A stretch of DNA of 64,000 bases from Lutraria lutraria (GCA_964023205.1 OZ026835.1:18620414-18684413); one strand, 5' to 3'. Numbered from the stretch's first letter, positions 9,896 to 23,161 are shown. The notes: generated by a model not told the origin, from the letters alone. Made by a program: numbers and translations.

Positions 9896-11464
9896 CACAA
9901 TTATTTTGATCCGGTATATAAACACACTGGAGGTCACCAAATTGTTGCATTTGTAATTTCAATGATGTAATGTCAGAATCATTATTTTTTCGTAGTAATT
10001 AACGTGCTCTCTGTTTATGCTGAAAAGTATTAATGAGCTACCATCAGCTAGCAAGAGGTGTTTTAAATATACTCGGCAATAAGATGTTCAGTAAATATTC
10101 GTCACAATGAGATATATGCATGTAATGCATATCCTTATAATGTGTACAGACATGGCTTAAGTGTACACGAGTTAACTGTGGCATTACAGTTGTATATCAA
10201 ATTTACTTACGACACCAAGTTGGGAAAAGACAATTTGTGACACATTTTAATGTCTTCTTTGACAAAATGTGTTCAGAATATAGTGTCATAAAAACTAATT
10301 GGCTGGTGGCACAACCCTTAATTGTTATTTCATAAATTCTAATGCAAACTAAAGGTAGCATTTCTATGACATTTCAATGAATAAGAGTTTTGAAGTGATG
10401 CACTCAAACCGGCCAAATCATGATACAAACATATTACATACCAAACACAGAGACAGAATGTCCAGTCCTAAGATGTATATCTTACCGCAAGAGAATTGTC
10501 CCAAGTATTGTATGCAAAATATGATCTACACAACATATTAAGCTGTAAGCCACGTACCATTATTTCTGTCTGAATGTTGGCATAAAACTGTCCAAAGTCA
10601 ATTTTCCAAATGTTCGTTTTGTTGCGTTGATGTGTTAAAACAGCAGCTGTTGGTTTGGCATCCATAAACATTGTCAAGAAGTCAAGACAATGTTTTAACG
10701 TCAGAGAAGAACATTAACTCTCTATACATATGGTACAGTGATATGATTACTATAATTTATATACAACTTAGAAGTTACTGAGAATGTCTGACAGAATAAC
10801 GCTCTTTTCATTAGCTTCCGCTCCGGTTGATGTTTATTGCATGTTTATAAAAAGCAGTCTGAATATATATCATAGGTTTGTGCAGAGGTCAAAGGAAACT
10901 TATTTCTATTTGTCGTATTTTTCTATTCACATGATAAACATAATGGGATCTTTCCATCCACATAATAAATGTATAGGTTTTTCTATTATCAATAAAGAAA
11001 ATTTTATTAATCACTGATAAAATCTACAGGACATAACTACTAGATTATATTCCCGGTGCATTGTTGCGAAATTGAATACGTCATGTTTTATTTTAACTCC
11101 TTAATTGAATTCCGTTTAAAGATATAAATGCAATTATCATTCAAGTCTAAGTGTTGCTAGGTATTTATGTTGTCATTATGTATTTCAGATATGTGAATTT
11201 ATCTTGCAAAATGACTTTCACATTTTCCGCATTAATTCTAAATATTTTTATTTAGAAATTGTCGTTTGTAATTATACGTTAAAGTATCTGAGTGATTTAT
11301 GCTTTGCTATGAATCTTGTCCACATTACTCGGTCGAAACTTTAAAAAAAAGTTCTGAAAATTAATAAGTATTTGTAAACTATGAAATGTGAACAAATCGA
11401 ACAAACACTAAAAGGAATATGTAATTGGGATTGGAATTAATGAGAGGTAATGTCTTACCCAGAG
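9896..11464. other. Mostly unique AT-rich DNA with one candidate exon
   Basis: Apart from the minus-strand candidate exon at 10486-10671, I see no repeats of the window's families and no other coding-like frame. Confidence 0.5.
10486..10671 (-). CDS. Candidate exon, unrecognised protein
   Basis: A 62-codon minus-strand frame runs from ATG (10669-10671) to a good donor, GCG|GTAAGATA, at 10485. It includes MDAKPTAAVLTHQRNKT, IWKIDFGQFYANIQTEIM and RSYFAYNTWDNSLA. An alternative donor, ATG|GTACGT, lies inside it near 10557. Composition is less AT-skewed than the surroundings and the residues look protein-like. I recognise no family, no acceptor is clear upstream, and the partner exons were not found. 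It could be the first coding exon of a host gene extending leftward on the minus strand, an old pseudogene, or chance. Confidence 0.3.
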
Positions 11465-11775
11465 TTATCATTTGTTTAGTTTGGTTTAACGCCGTTTTAA
11501 ACAAAAGTCAGTTATGTACGCGGCGGCTAATTCCGGAACTGTAATTTAACCAGTACTAACTTACCCTTCCGAAACTGTAATTTAACCAGTACTAACTTAC
11601 CCTTCCGGAACTGTAATTTAACCAGTACTAACTTACCCTTCCACAAGGATCCGGCAACGTCTCAACACGTGAAGGACAATCATGGAAAGGTATGACATTC
11701 CCCGATCGGGAATCGAACCTGGATCACCGGATTACAGATCCAGCGCACTAACCACTGGACCGCGACCAGTCGTCA
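11465..11775 (-). mobile_element. Near-full-length tRNA-derived SINE (group S2)
   Basis: On the minus strand a tRNA-like head has an A-box-like TGGTTAGTGCGC and a B box, GGTTCGATTCCCGATC. The body contains CTTGTGGAAGGGTAAGTTAG, and the 3' end reads AACGGCGTTAAACCAAACTA. This last motif is shared with SINEs I know from molluscs. The head differs enough from a real tRNA (no clean acceptor stem) that this is a SINE rather than a gene. The body has an internal 36-bp expansion (11535-11642). Confidence 0.85.
11535..11642 (-). repeat. 36-bp tandem triplication within the SINE
   Basis: Three 36-bp units start at 11535, 11571 and 11607 and differ at one base (GGAACTG, GAAACTG, GGAACTG). The related fragment at 1979-2096 has only one such segment, so the expansion is specific to this copy or sublineage. 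Confidence 0.95.
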
Positions 11776-14700
11776 TTTGTAGGTTCGGAGGTACGAAATA
11801 AAACCAAACGTAATGTTGCTTTACGGAATAAATCCAAATAGAATGTTACTATAGGGATACGAAAAAGAAGTCCACGTAGAATGTTGAAAACAGCGACATA
11901 CCGAACAGAATATAGTAATTATTTTCATAATTATAGACTTTAATGAAGATAACGCTTTCATGGTATCTCAAACGTACTTTCTATTCTTATCTACTGAATT
12001 GGATCAAATCTAAATTGGATACTGTCTGACCTCAGAAATAAGGTTACCTTCATCATAGTTCTTCACTTCTTTACATTAAATCTCATGTACTCATTCTGAC
12101 CTATCTAATGATATTGAAGACGAGTATAACTTTATTTGTATATAACTTTTATGTCCTTGTTAGTCCGAAATCAGACAAAAACATATCCAAAAGATAAACT
12201 ACATGTATGTAAAACCTTCTGTTCAGTATCAATAATCGTCAAGCAGTTTTGATAAATCGGAATTTATAAATATATCACTGTGTGTTAAAAATGCATTGCG
12301 CATCCGAAGATGTTGAATAATCAAGTCTGTTCATCTCCATTACCAATGCTTTACCTGAATGTATTTGTGCAACTTGTGCACAATTCTTTGTTTTTAAGAT
12401 ATGTCCACTGTTTGTTTCTTTTATCGTTTAATTGTAAATTACGTTGACAATTTATGTCTGTATTTATGTGTGTAGATGATGCACTATATACAAGTCTGAA
12501 TAAAATGTCTGTCTGTTTGTTCCGAATATGTTTGCAATACGCGCCTTAGAAGTGCAACCGTGTTTGTAATACAGAATGTATCTTATAAGACATTTGTATC
12601 TAGTAAACAGCTTTATATAGTATCATTATTTCTTGTTATTGATAGATAAATAAAGCCAGATAATTGAGAGGACTTGTTCATGGTATTCGCTACACTTATT
12701 TAACAATAGCGACAATAATCAAAGTTTATAAACCAATGGAATGTACAAGTTTGTAATAAAAGGAATTGAATATTTTCTGATTAGAAATAATTATTTTCCG
12801 CATGCAAACCATGTTTAGAATGTCGATGAACTCGTATGTGCCACAAAGATGAAACACCATGGCGGTTTAATTGTCTGCATTCAAATGAACAGCTGATCAG
12901 CAGTACTTGTACTTATTGCATTGTATAATTTTGTGAAATACCAGTAAGTTGTCAAACTACAATAATGTACAGTTATTTTGAGCTTGTAACTGTAATTATA
13001 GTTGTTCTATATGGTGATAAATAGGATTCAATAATTCGTCTGGACAATTCAAAACGAACTGAAACTAAAACTAGCAGGCTATCAAGTGATATAAATGAGC
13101 TTGTTGTTGTTTTGTATGTTATCCGTTGTATACGTGAAACATGAATATAATGTATTTACTATCATAGCCAGAAAGGCTTTAACAAAAATAAGGTTCTTTA
13201 ATAATTATCAACAAGATATCAGTCATTTCCTGTTTGACCTTACATTTGAGTACTGTGAACTTCAGACTTGTTCCTTATCAAAAATAAGTATGTTCTGGGA
13301 TGATATCATAGAAATAATGGCCAATGGTATTAATAGATAACAATATAATTATATGGTAACATTTAACCACTAAGTGTTAAATCTATCCTTTTGAGACATT
13401 AATGTGAAGAGTGATGCTGACTACACCAGGCCTACCTCTTTATTGTATCACATGGGAAGCAAGTGTTTGGCTAGATGACAATTATTTGGTTATCTGTACA
13501 TGTAACATGTATACCTTTATACAGTTAGCTAACTTCTATCATGTGCTACACATGTCCAACTATCAAAGCAACGGTTTATTGAAAGTTCCTTGAAGCCAGT
13601 TAATGGTTTTATATCCTAATTGATTATAAATATTTATAGAAGCTTAGACCTCATGTAATGGTGGCCGAAATTATTACAGTGAAATTCTTTAGTATAAAGT
13701 GAAAAACGCAGATTTGCAAAACTTGATTAGCAAAACATTTTGTATCAGAAATATGCAAAGAAGGTGCCAAATGTATATGAAAAGTCCTGGCTTGAACATT
13801 AAAACATACACCCGGTATAATGTTACCGCTCAATCATCTGAGAATATTATAATTCTTTTGAATTTTTTCGTTTTTTACCAATTAAGCTATTTTGGAATCT
13901 TAGGCTGTTCGATCAACCATCCTTGCATGTACAAATTAATACGACAGACAAAAAAACTTTACCAATGGATTCTGAGAGTTACACTGTTTCCAAGTCTATA
14001 CCTAATTCAGTAGACCTTCGAAATAAATACAACGTTTTTACATCTAGGACAAGGACTAATTAATACATACACAGTGTGTATGTCCTCGTAAGTCCTTGCT
14101 CTAGGAGAACCACTAGGGTAATATCCGATTCAGGACGTAAAAATTGCCCCGCCTCCGTATCAAAGAATCTGCACAACAAATCTGGTCGAAATGCACACTT
14201 TGTCAATGCCCAAAACTATTTCATGGTGAGGTTTTTGGAGCGTTAGGTTTTTGGAAGGTAGTACTTTGGTTATGGTGGCATTTTTGTTTGTGATTTTGTC
14301 CTGTCTACGTGAAAACTCTTAATCGACGAACTGGGCTAATATACACACATATCCCATACCTGTAAACAAACACGTATTTGCAGTCATTAACCATAAACCT
14401 GCTGAACGAACTTGTCCAACTTCTATTTTTAAAACGACCCATGGTCACTTTGAGGGATATCACAATGAACGTTTATAAGTTAGTTAACTAACAGTAAAGG
14501 GCATGTCAGACTCTGTGGGTATGTTGGCTGGCTGGGCTCTACCCTGGTGGCAAATTCTTCTCAGTTACGGCTCCAGCATTGGAAGGGTTAAAGATAAATT
14601 TACTTAGTGATTTATATTTCTTATATTTGATGTTTTTTTTAAATGAGGAGTTTCTGTAAGAGTTCACATAAATTTGCATTTTTGAGTTTGAAGAAAAGCT

Positions 14701-16635
14701 CACTGTAAATATATCATCTTACTGCTTTTATTTTAGACCGTATTCTCTCTTTGTAATATGCTTGGTTAAACCATTACACGGAACTAATGTCTGCTAATAT
14801 GTGTCTGATATTCAGGACATATGACTTCGTCATTAATACAATTATATGACGGTTATTGTAGACATGAACGACTGTTATATCGACATCTTCACATTGGAGA
14901 TTGACAGATAAAGTGAACTATATTTCTGTAAGGAGAGTGGTTGAAGAAACACTCACTATTGTTTTTAAGAAGTAAACGGATGTAATTTATAGGGTACTTG
15001 TGTCATTTTAATTACACAAAACATGGAAGGACAAAAAAAAAATAACACGAAATATTAATAAATAAATAAATTAATGTAAGTAAGCGTTGATGGGCTTCAT
15101 AATAACTCAGTCGAATTATTCGGATGAATTGTCAAGTTGTTTTTTACTTGATAATGTTGGAGTTTGTTGGAGGCCTTCTGATGCTTTGCCAGCGATTCCA
15201 AGGCGTTACCCTCCGGGAGACCATTTTTGTCCACCAGTTTTTCATGTGTTTTGGATGAGTTTTGAATTTGGGGATTTGGTCTAAATGTATGAATTTGAAT
15301 TAGAACTTGGTCTTTGAAGTTTTTGTATCGTATTGAGCTATCTGATGTAATTTTGTAACGAACTGTATGATTGGTCCTATTTGTGTTTTAGATGTGGTAG
15401 CGTATGTGGTAACGCTATCTATGTCATTAGAATTCATTCGTCTTTCATATTTTTCGAACCAGGCACCGTACTTATGGGTATATTGGACTGTCAATGTTGT
15501 TATGCATGAATATACATGATATTTCTAGAAATTCGTAATAAATACCTTGAACTGTGAAGACACGAGTCTAAACAATACGTGAATAAATAATATACAAAGA
15601 CGTACACAGCGACGTAGATTAATTACTAGCCATTGCAGTAGAAGATTGATATAGAATATATATATAGTAACCAATGAAGTTTAACAAACATTGAGTTATG
15701 TGTTTAATATATGAATACGGTCATTGTTATCGATGTATATGTAGCCTTTGTTTCATCAAGCCGCGCTTGTTTGTCAATCCTTCAGATACGTAAGAATCCA
15801 ATACAAATATATCATCACAAAACGGATGCATATTGCTTGCTGGTTCCTGGCGTGTACTCAATGGTTGCAGTTTAGGTGAAGATAATCTAGACTGTTCCAG
15901 CTCTTAGATAATCGGCAACCGCTATATACACGCATGGAAGTATGTTCTAAAGCTATAAAGTACACCCTGCATCATGAACACGACAATACATGTTTTATAG
16001 CCTACACTGTATATTTCAAATCGGTTCGGACCGAAACGAGAGCAAACACAAACTTGGTACATTTAGCGAATATTCGAACAAATAAGGAAGATGAATTATT
16101 CATGTTTCGTTACATTCTGCTTCTAAGTAACGTCGTTCAATCATAAATATCAGCGAAATCGTTTCACGAATTGGCGCCATCCTTCCGTATCATATAAACG
16201 CGTGTCTTATATATTCAAAACGTACACCCTATCTACATTTCGATCACTACCTTACAACTGTTTAACATAAGATTCTCTTTTGCAGATGTATAAATGCATT
16301 TCCATGACACTGACTTCTAAACATTAAGGATACCTCATTCTTCTAAACTTTCTTGATATCATAGGGGCTTGTAATTAAAGTTTGAACTACGAGCACATTG
16401 TAGATCAGAAGAATTGTTTTTCTAATTGAAAAAGTCCAATAACTTACGGAAAATACGTAGAATAAAAACAAAATACAACTAACATAAGCAAACAAATTCG
16501 TATAACTATAATCATTATTTAGAGAATTTATGATAAGTGTAACTCTTATATTTTCGGTATTTATTGTACGTTTAACCATCAATTTTAAAGGAGCTTATTG
16601 TAAATGTTCGAAATAGGCTTCCCATGTGTTTAGTA
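11776..16635. other. Unique AT-rich DNA, no gene recognised
   Basis: Several open frames of 60-104 codons occur, but none has a recognisable domain or convincing splice context. A partial inverted repeat (GGACAAGGACT / AGTCCTTGCTC) lies at about 14045-14106. This stretch may be intergenic or a long intron. Confidence 0.55.
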
Positions 16636-16885
16636 TCCGTCTCTGTGGTCGAGTGGTTAAGGTCGCTGACTTCAAATCACTGTAACCTCTCACTGATGTC
16701 TCTTTATGTGGGAATGTAGGCTGTTGTTTACGGAGGATGGTAGTCTAGTACTAGTTCTTCACAGGAACGATGCTTAGGTGAACTGTTCACTTCATATGAC
16801 TCTGACTGTTGAGTTCAAACAAACTCACGTGTTTGGTTGTTTGTGATTTGTCAAACACAAAACAAATAAACATTAAACAATGCAT
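16636..16885 (+). mobile_element. SINE of group S1 with tRNA-like head
   Basis: The head reads GTCTCTGTGGTCGAGTGGTT with A-box spacing, followed by AAGGTCGCTGACTTCAAATC, which resembles a Ser/Leu-type tRNA. The body matches 1200-1320. A degraded A/C-rich tail (CACAAAACAAATAAAC) follows. It gives the 5' end missing from the copy at 1186-1363. Confidence 0.8.
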
Positions 16886-17589
16886 TTGAAACATGAGATT
16901 CCGGAAACATGATACTAGTAAATTGTATGTGAAAATTTACTGTAGTACTTCTACTCAGACATATTCTATATTAGGTAATTAACCCATAGGCACTGAATCG
17001 AACAGTTATAAGCTTTTTGGTTGCACCTTTCGATCTGATTTTATTAATAAATACGGAAGAAGAAGAAAGATGTGCACTTAAATGTTGGGCATAGCTGATT
17101 TATTAATAGAGGTGCAGAAAATAACCCTTCTCATAATTGCACACATTTACCCAATATTTAAACGCTTCTATAGACGGTCTTCAATTTGACCGCAGGAAAT
17201 TATGCCACTATATTTTTGTTTCTTCAAGAGTAAAATCCCTCTTATGAAGTGCACGGTGTCTTTGTATAGGTTTGAGTGCATATTTGGGTGTTCTTCCTAA
17301 AGGCATTCGATCCACCTTAGTTCTCGGCCTCTGAGCATGCACGGAATGTACTGAGTCGTTCTTCGAAACTAAGAATTTAGAAAGTCGGTTTTATATTCTA
17401 TTAAGATAAGAAAGCCACAAATTTAAAAGATCCTAGCCACTGATTGGATAAGAAAGTAGGCGGAGCACTTATTCCTGTGAGTATATTTACAATTCGAGGT
17501 AATGTATGTAAATGAATTTAAACATATTCTAAAATTCTAATTTGGTCATGACATAGAGATGGATATCCCTACGAGTGGAAACCGATATT
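16886..17589. other. Unique stretch, nothing recognised
   Basis: There is no shared repeat, ORF or RNA gene visible. Confidence 0.5.
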
Positions 17590-17800
17590 TGATGCTTATT
17601 ATGTATCAATATGAATCTGATAGTCTGCACATATAATGTAATCATTTATCATATAATATGATGGTTATTATAGATAAACGTGGATGCTAAAATGACTTCA
17701 AGAAATGTCACTTATAATGACATTATATTGTAAAACAAACTTCTCTCGGGATAAAACTTGAACAGAGCAGACTGGTTTCCGTGTGACTGAGATAAAGTAT
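17590..17800 (+). repeat. Dispersed repeat family C, copy 2
   Basis: It shares ATAATGTAATCATTTATCAT, GATGGTTATTATAGATA and CGGGATAAAACTTGAAC with the 25.5-kb copy. The middle is shorter and diverged. Confidence 0.75.
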
Positions 17801-18070
17801 GTACATACATTTAATAACATTAGCTACAGTTTCCAGTTTTTCCCACACAGACATAATTATTATTATAGGCAAACTGAAAACTCTTTCATAGATTTTTTAA
17901 AACTTTGCATGATCACAGCATATGATAACAGAAACATTTTAAGCGAAAACAAAATGGGGATTGACGAACTCGTATTTGAGTTATTTGCCCTTGAATTCAA
18001 GTTACTATTTTCACTTTATTGACACTATTTCGTAGGTCATTTTGTTTTAAATAATCTTGAACGTTTTTCA

Positions 18071-18133
18071 AGGATGACCTTTATTCAGAGGGTGGACTTT
18101 ATACGGAGGTGTCTGCTAGCACATGTTTGACTA
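18071..18133 (-). repeat. Family A, copy 4 (fragment)
   Basis: On the minus strand it reads TAGTCAAACATGTGCTAGCA and then ACACCTCCGTATAAAGTCC and CTGAATAAAGGTCAT. This is the 5' part of family A in inverted orientation. Confidence 0.75.
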
Positions 18134-18536
18134 TAAAACGATTTAACATATCTTAATCGTAATATTATTTTAAATCTAACCTAATGCATGACTTTAATCA
18201 AACTTAAATTAGACATTGTCTTCCTTCCGAAATAAGATTACATTGATTCTGAACAAAAATCATTTTGATGCAGAATTCAATGTACTTGGTAACGTTAATA
18301 TTGCATTACCAATATCTGTATGACTTCAATAATTCTAACCTATCCCAAATATGTGTGAAACACGTGTCAGTTTGTCAGTGAAACTGAACTAATTTCACGA
18401 ACAATCAGCACATACTCTTTTTCAATATAATATGTAATTTATATCATAGATTAATTTTCCTCTGGATTACATAGTCCACGTGTTTGTGTAATCTAAAAAA
18501 CTTGAGGAAGCAATTATGAATGCGCATTGAATAATA

Positions 18537-18920
18537 TTAAAGTCCCATAATCATATAAATTTATCGGTCGTCATAGTTTCCGTTTGTTCTATAACTGAGG
18601 AATCCTTCTCTCCGTGCGTACTTTATGGCACGAAAAAATATATCCAAAACCACTATCATATTTTTTTCAATATCATTGAAAAAAAGACTATTTATAGAAC
18701 AGCTGTGTTTTCCCGCAGTCATATTATGCACACGTCATGAAAAGTGACGTCACACGCTCTATATATTTCAAGTTTACAAAAGCAAAATTCACAGCAAAAT
18801 TAGTGTTTTTAGAAGGAAAAGGGCTCGTTTCGTCGGTAATAATTATCTTGGGATAATCATGATAAGCAATTGTTTGTTTTTTGCATATATTTTCATTACA
18901 AAAAGCTAATGGGACTTTAA
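18537..18920. mobile_element. 384-bp MITE with TTAA ends
   Basis: The left end reads TTAAAGTCCCATAA and the right end ATGGGACTTTAA. TTAA at both ends fits a TTAA target duplication around AGTCCCAT inverted termini. The right 90 bp match the fragment at 54393-54497 in the opposite orientation, including TCGGTAATAATTATCTTGGG and GTTTGTTTTTTGCATATAT. There is no coding capacity. A TTAA target fits piggyBac-like or Kolobok-like transposition; which one is unknown. Confidence 0.85.
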
Positions 18921-19025
18921 GCTTAAGAATCCAATTAGGCCTACCAATGAATAATGACCGTCAATACAGTACTTCCACTCTTATATAAAGTACGTACTAG
19001 TACGAGTACATGTTTAAACAGCAGG

Positions 19026-19200
19026 TATAGGGTGATCAATGTTCTAGTGGTAAAGAGTTGGACTAATAAAAGAAAGGTCGTGGTTCGATTCTCGCTTCCG
19101 CATTTCGAATTTCTCAGAGACGAATTTTCAGTGTCCCCACTACCGAGCGAGTACTGTGTCTACAAAATTACAGGAATAATAGCGAAACAGTTCCTTATGA
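19026..19200 (+). mobile_element. tRNA-derived SINE (group S4), copy 1
   Basis: It has an A-box-like TAGTGGTAAAGAG and a B box, GTGGTTCGATTCTCGC. The body TTTTCAGTGTCCCCAC...TACTGTGTCTACA parallels the copy at 54498-54690, which has TTTTCAGTGTCTCC and TTCTGTGTCTATAG. Like the 54-kb copy it lies just beyond a copy of the TTAA MITE. Confidence 0.8.
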
Positions 19201-22200
19201 TATGAACCCAAATAAAACAGACGAATCATGCATGGCATATGTATCGTAAACCCCTTTGTACATTTACCAAAGTCGTGTACATGTATCAATTCATGTATAA
19301 CATACAATAACGCGAGAAGACCTCGTTGTGCTACTAGTATTATAGAATAGACTCTAATAGGCCCTAATGATCCAAAAACGCATCGACGAAGAGGATCAAG
19401 CGCTTATGCATTCATTGATCAAAAGTTTAAAAAGCAAGCATGCATGTAACAACCGACAAGTGGGAATGTTATAGTTCCTGATGTGTAATAAGTGATAAGT
19501 TTCTTTATTATGATATTAAAAGTCTTCAAGCACGATGAGACGAAGAACAGAAAACATCAGCCAAAGAATAAACACATTGTCATATTTTGTCTCGTTGTAT
19601 AAATAATAAAGTATTGTCTTGCAAATTTGTGATAAATACCATTACTGGAAACTGGTATATATTTATCAACAAACAATAATCGGTAACTCCAAGAAATAAC
19701 AACACTACCCCCCCCCCCCAACACACACCATAATCCGCATAACACCCTAAAATATACGGGGAAACGGGGAACAAGAGGATACCGCCTTGGCATGAACTTA
19801 CAAAAAATGTTTCCAGTGAATAAATGGAAAACCGACGGCATTGAAGAAAAACAAGCGTCAGCTGAACACTACAAAAAGTATACGTTTCACATTTCATGAT
19901 GTTGGATTTTTGACGGCGGGTTTTATGTACGTTGTTTGAAACTGGTAAAAACGTAATGGACAAACAACTACGGAAATCCTGGACTTGGTCGTCTGTATTT
20001 TGAATTGAGTTAGTGCCACTGTGCCTCCCTCGAATTAAATCAGTATTTAATGTCAATCGTATTTTAAGTGCTTTTGGAGCATGGATATGATAATCCAAGC
20101 TTTTCACCAATCATTGCTGCAGCACCTTGACGATGTTGTTTTTGAAATACACAAGATTTGTCATGATAATATTACTGACATTATATCAAGTCTAGAGTTT
20201 TATCAAACGGATGACGCTGAAACTATGTTTTACATTTGTAATTAATTTACTAACTCCGCGCAGAATATTTCGTGTTAAAAGTTTATAGATTGTTTCAATG
20301 AGTTCAAAGGCACATAATAATTGACAATTAGAATATTATCCCACCGGTTCATCCAGCGCCATACACACGTATCAAGACGTTAAAAACTATCTTAATTTTC
20401 TTTTCTTTCGTTTTTAAATTACAATATCACGTTCTAGATTTGCAGACATCCAATTAAAGGAATCTTACAACTGAATCTTTTCAACGAGGAATATATGTTT
20501 TACATGAAGCTTTTCCCCTGAGACAAACTTGACAAGTTTAGTAATATTGCATGAGAGTTTGGTATGAAATAGCAAATATACATTTTTTACACAAGACACG
20601 CCATTTGACAATTCAGAAAATAAGACCTTGCTCACCGATTGTACGAGTGTATTCACATACAAGCGAATTTAACTTCAGTTTGAAACTTAACTCTACCGGA
20701 ATAGCTAGAAATATATTGCGAAATGTGTATCGGGAGTAAACAAGTTATCAACAAGTGTTATTATTGATTCAGATCAAATCTCAGATGACGTGACAAGGGT
20801 CACCAAGATCCCCCAAAATCACGCGATAAAGCCATACTTAATACACTCTGAAAGTCAGAGAAATGTTTCGTATAGTGAGCATAGATTGATGATTAGAATA
20901 ATGGAACCACTTAGGCGAGGTGGAATATCGATGGGAACTATTTAATGATATTTGCATGTGCATTATTTGAACTTGGATGGTTCTAAAAATGCTTATTTTC
21001 TACCGAACGGCCCATCATGTGGAATTGTTTGTCCGTCTGATTATGTAAGACGATCAAACCTGCATCCACTAACAATGCTTTCACAATGCATATTGTGACT
21101 TCATGCTCAGTACATTGACTGCAAAAGGATTTACGGTAAAGAAGAAAGTAAAAATGTACATATAGATCGTTTTCCATCAACTCAGAATATTTAATATACA
21201 ATGACAGGGTCCCGAGTCTTTGTTGTCATAACCTTTGAATGACTTGAAGATGACTTATTATTTGAATACTATGAATTTATTGTTTGGAAATAGTTGAGCA
21301 ATTTAAGACGGAAAACGTCTCCTGTATGATTAGGACGGTGAATAATATCTGTATTTACAAATGGTAAACGAACATAAAAAATTATCGGTAATTATTAGTG
21401 GCAAATGATGAAAATAGGTGTTCGAAGTGAATGTGAGTAAAAACGAAAGTACTATTTAAAGGCACTCACTAAGAGACATAATAAAACTATTACGTATAGT
21501 CTGCTTCAAAGGTACTTCCATTCGATGTTCATGTTTTTGCTTTATCTAGAGACGTTAGTTTTGTTTTATTTATCTATTGGTATGAGTGGTGTTAATCGAA
21601 TTATGTGCATAGTCCGGCCCCTTTCTTTCTGCATTATTTTGCTGTACTTTTATACACATATACCTGCCATTCTTATTGTGTCCATAAGGGTATATATACT
21701 ACTTTCAGGTACTTGAACTCAATACATAAACAATTACAATTACTTTCACTTTCATGTTATAAACTGTTTTACCCTCAGAATTCGTCAGATCCCAAACTGA
21801 CATCACTAATAACTTACAGTTCAAGAGCAAATATACATGTAATTGCAGTAAAGTGTCATCGGTCAAGTAACTTGATTTTGCTAATTTTGTACGTTTGTCA
21901 TTGTCAACCATTCTACCACGGAAGCCCATTCTTTATACATCTACATATAAAAATATGCAGTGTACAACGACATGTATAAACATAAATTAAATCATTCAAC
22001 TTACCATTACAGAAGAAAAAAAAGGTTAGAAATATTCGTTGAAGATATACTTAAATTAGTCAACATTATCGATGCATAAGTAGCTAGTAAACGTATATTC
22101 TAGAAAACGTGCATCATCAATATGTCATATCACGTTTGTTGATAGATGTTATTTTGAAATCAAATAAGAGAAAGCTGGATCCAATTAATAATTGTTCGTT

Positions 22201-23075
22201 TATCACGTAAACTTTTGTAGAGAACGTGATTTTGCTGAATCATTTACATTTTCATATACGTTATTTATTATAAAATTATTCAAGCAAGTGGGGTGAAACT
22301 ATGAGAAGAAATTCTGTGAGATAAAACAGACACGTATCGGATTCATGTTTCAATGCTGCCAGGGTTTTAACAATACAATGTATTAAGAGACAAAATAGAC
22401 TATGACAAAGAATATTTTATTATTTTATACAACACAATTAATGATTAATACTGTGATATTCATTAAATTCTATTTTATTGTAAAATTTGGGATTATAATT
22501 TTAACACGCACATTTACCACAAAATCCTTTATTTGATGGTAAAGGTTACACCGCATTTGTAAGAAAATCGAGGTTGTGTGTAAAATACTGTCAATTTAAT
22601 AAAACGTTTTTCACGTATATTGACCACAGTAGTACTCAACATTAGCAATACAACCTGTTTTATTGTACTTAATTCCTTTTACCCTTACATCTTAATTTAT
22701 GTTTCTACCAGCGGAATAGATGCTTCTAAATAACCACCTAGGATACCTGAAGATATTTATAAACATGCCCCGCCAATTGAGCAATAGAATATTTCTGATA
22801 AATGTGACGTGAACGATCCAATCATTTATATTTGCGGCCGTGCATACATGATTCTATTTTCTTGTCCCAACCATTACATACTTGTTACTTTTTATAGTTT
22901 TACTGACCAATTTTTATTTCAAGAAATCAATAATAGTTACAATGGGTATTGTGTACAATAGGAACATGATATGTTATGTTCGGTTTTGATATTGTTTTGG
23001 CCCTAATTACTATTTATATGTTTTTTTCATAGTAAAGCAGTTTGCTTGTCTATTTACCCACAATTACAGATTGAA
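19201..23075. other. Unique AT-rich DNA with a poly-C tract
   Basis: A run of about 12 C lies near 19709-19719. The longest frame, 176 codons on the minus strand at 19580-20110, crosses this tract, is low in codon structure and has no recognised motif, so I do not call it. No other features are supported. Confidence 0.5.
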
Positions 23076-23161
23076 CATATCGAGGGTTCAGCGCAACAGT
23101 GTCGTAACTCATATTGAAATAAGATCAAGGTACGACAGTGTTGCGCTGAGCCCTCGATATG
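23076..23161. mobile_element. 86-bp palindromic element, copy 1
   Basis: Arms of about 30 bp read CATATCGAGGGTTCAGCGCA and the mirrored TGCGCTGAGCCCTCGATATG. The stem extends through CAGTGTCGTA/TACGACAGTG to a loop of about 20-25 bp. A second copy with an inverted loop lies at 52558-52643. It is too short to code and would fold as a long hairpin. Confidence 0.9.

Noticed and set aside
11700..11775. tRNA-like sequence with A and B boxes
   Set aside because: It is the head of a SINE: a SINE body and tail follow, and no clean acceptor stem is seen. The same applies at 1979, 16636, 19026, 25415 and 54498.
14045..14106. Inverted repeat around GGACAAGGACT
   Set aside because: The arms are imperfect, with many mismatches. 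It is a single copy with no flanking duplication, too weak to call an element.
15087..15284. 65-codon frame with Pro/Arg-rich PSDALPAIPRRYPPGD
   Set aside because: The segment is short and isolated, with no splice signals or recognisable family.
19580..20110. 176-codon minus-strand frame
   Set aside because: It crosses a poly-C tract, overlaps another frame, and has no domain, start context or codon structure.
21525..21979. Overlapping 63- and 124-codon plus-strand frames with hydrophobic stretches
   Set aside because: T-rich DNA yields hydrophobic frames by chance; there is no conserved motif, and a minus-strand frame overlaps.
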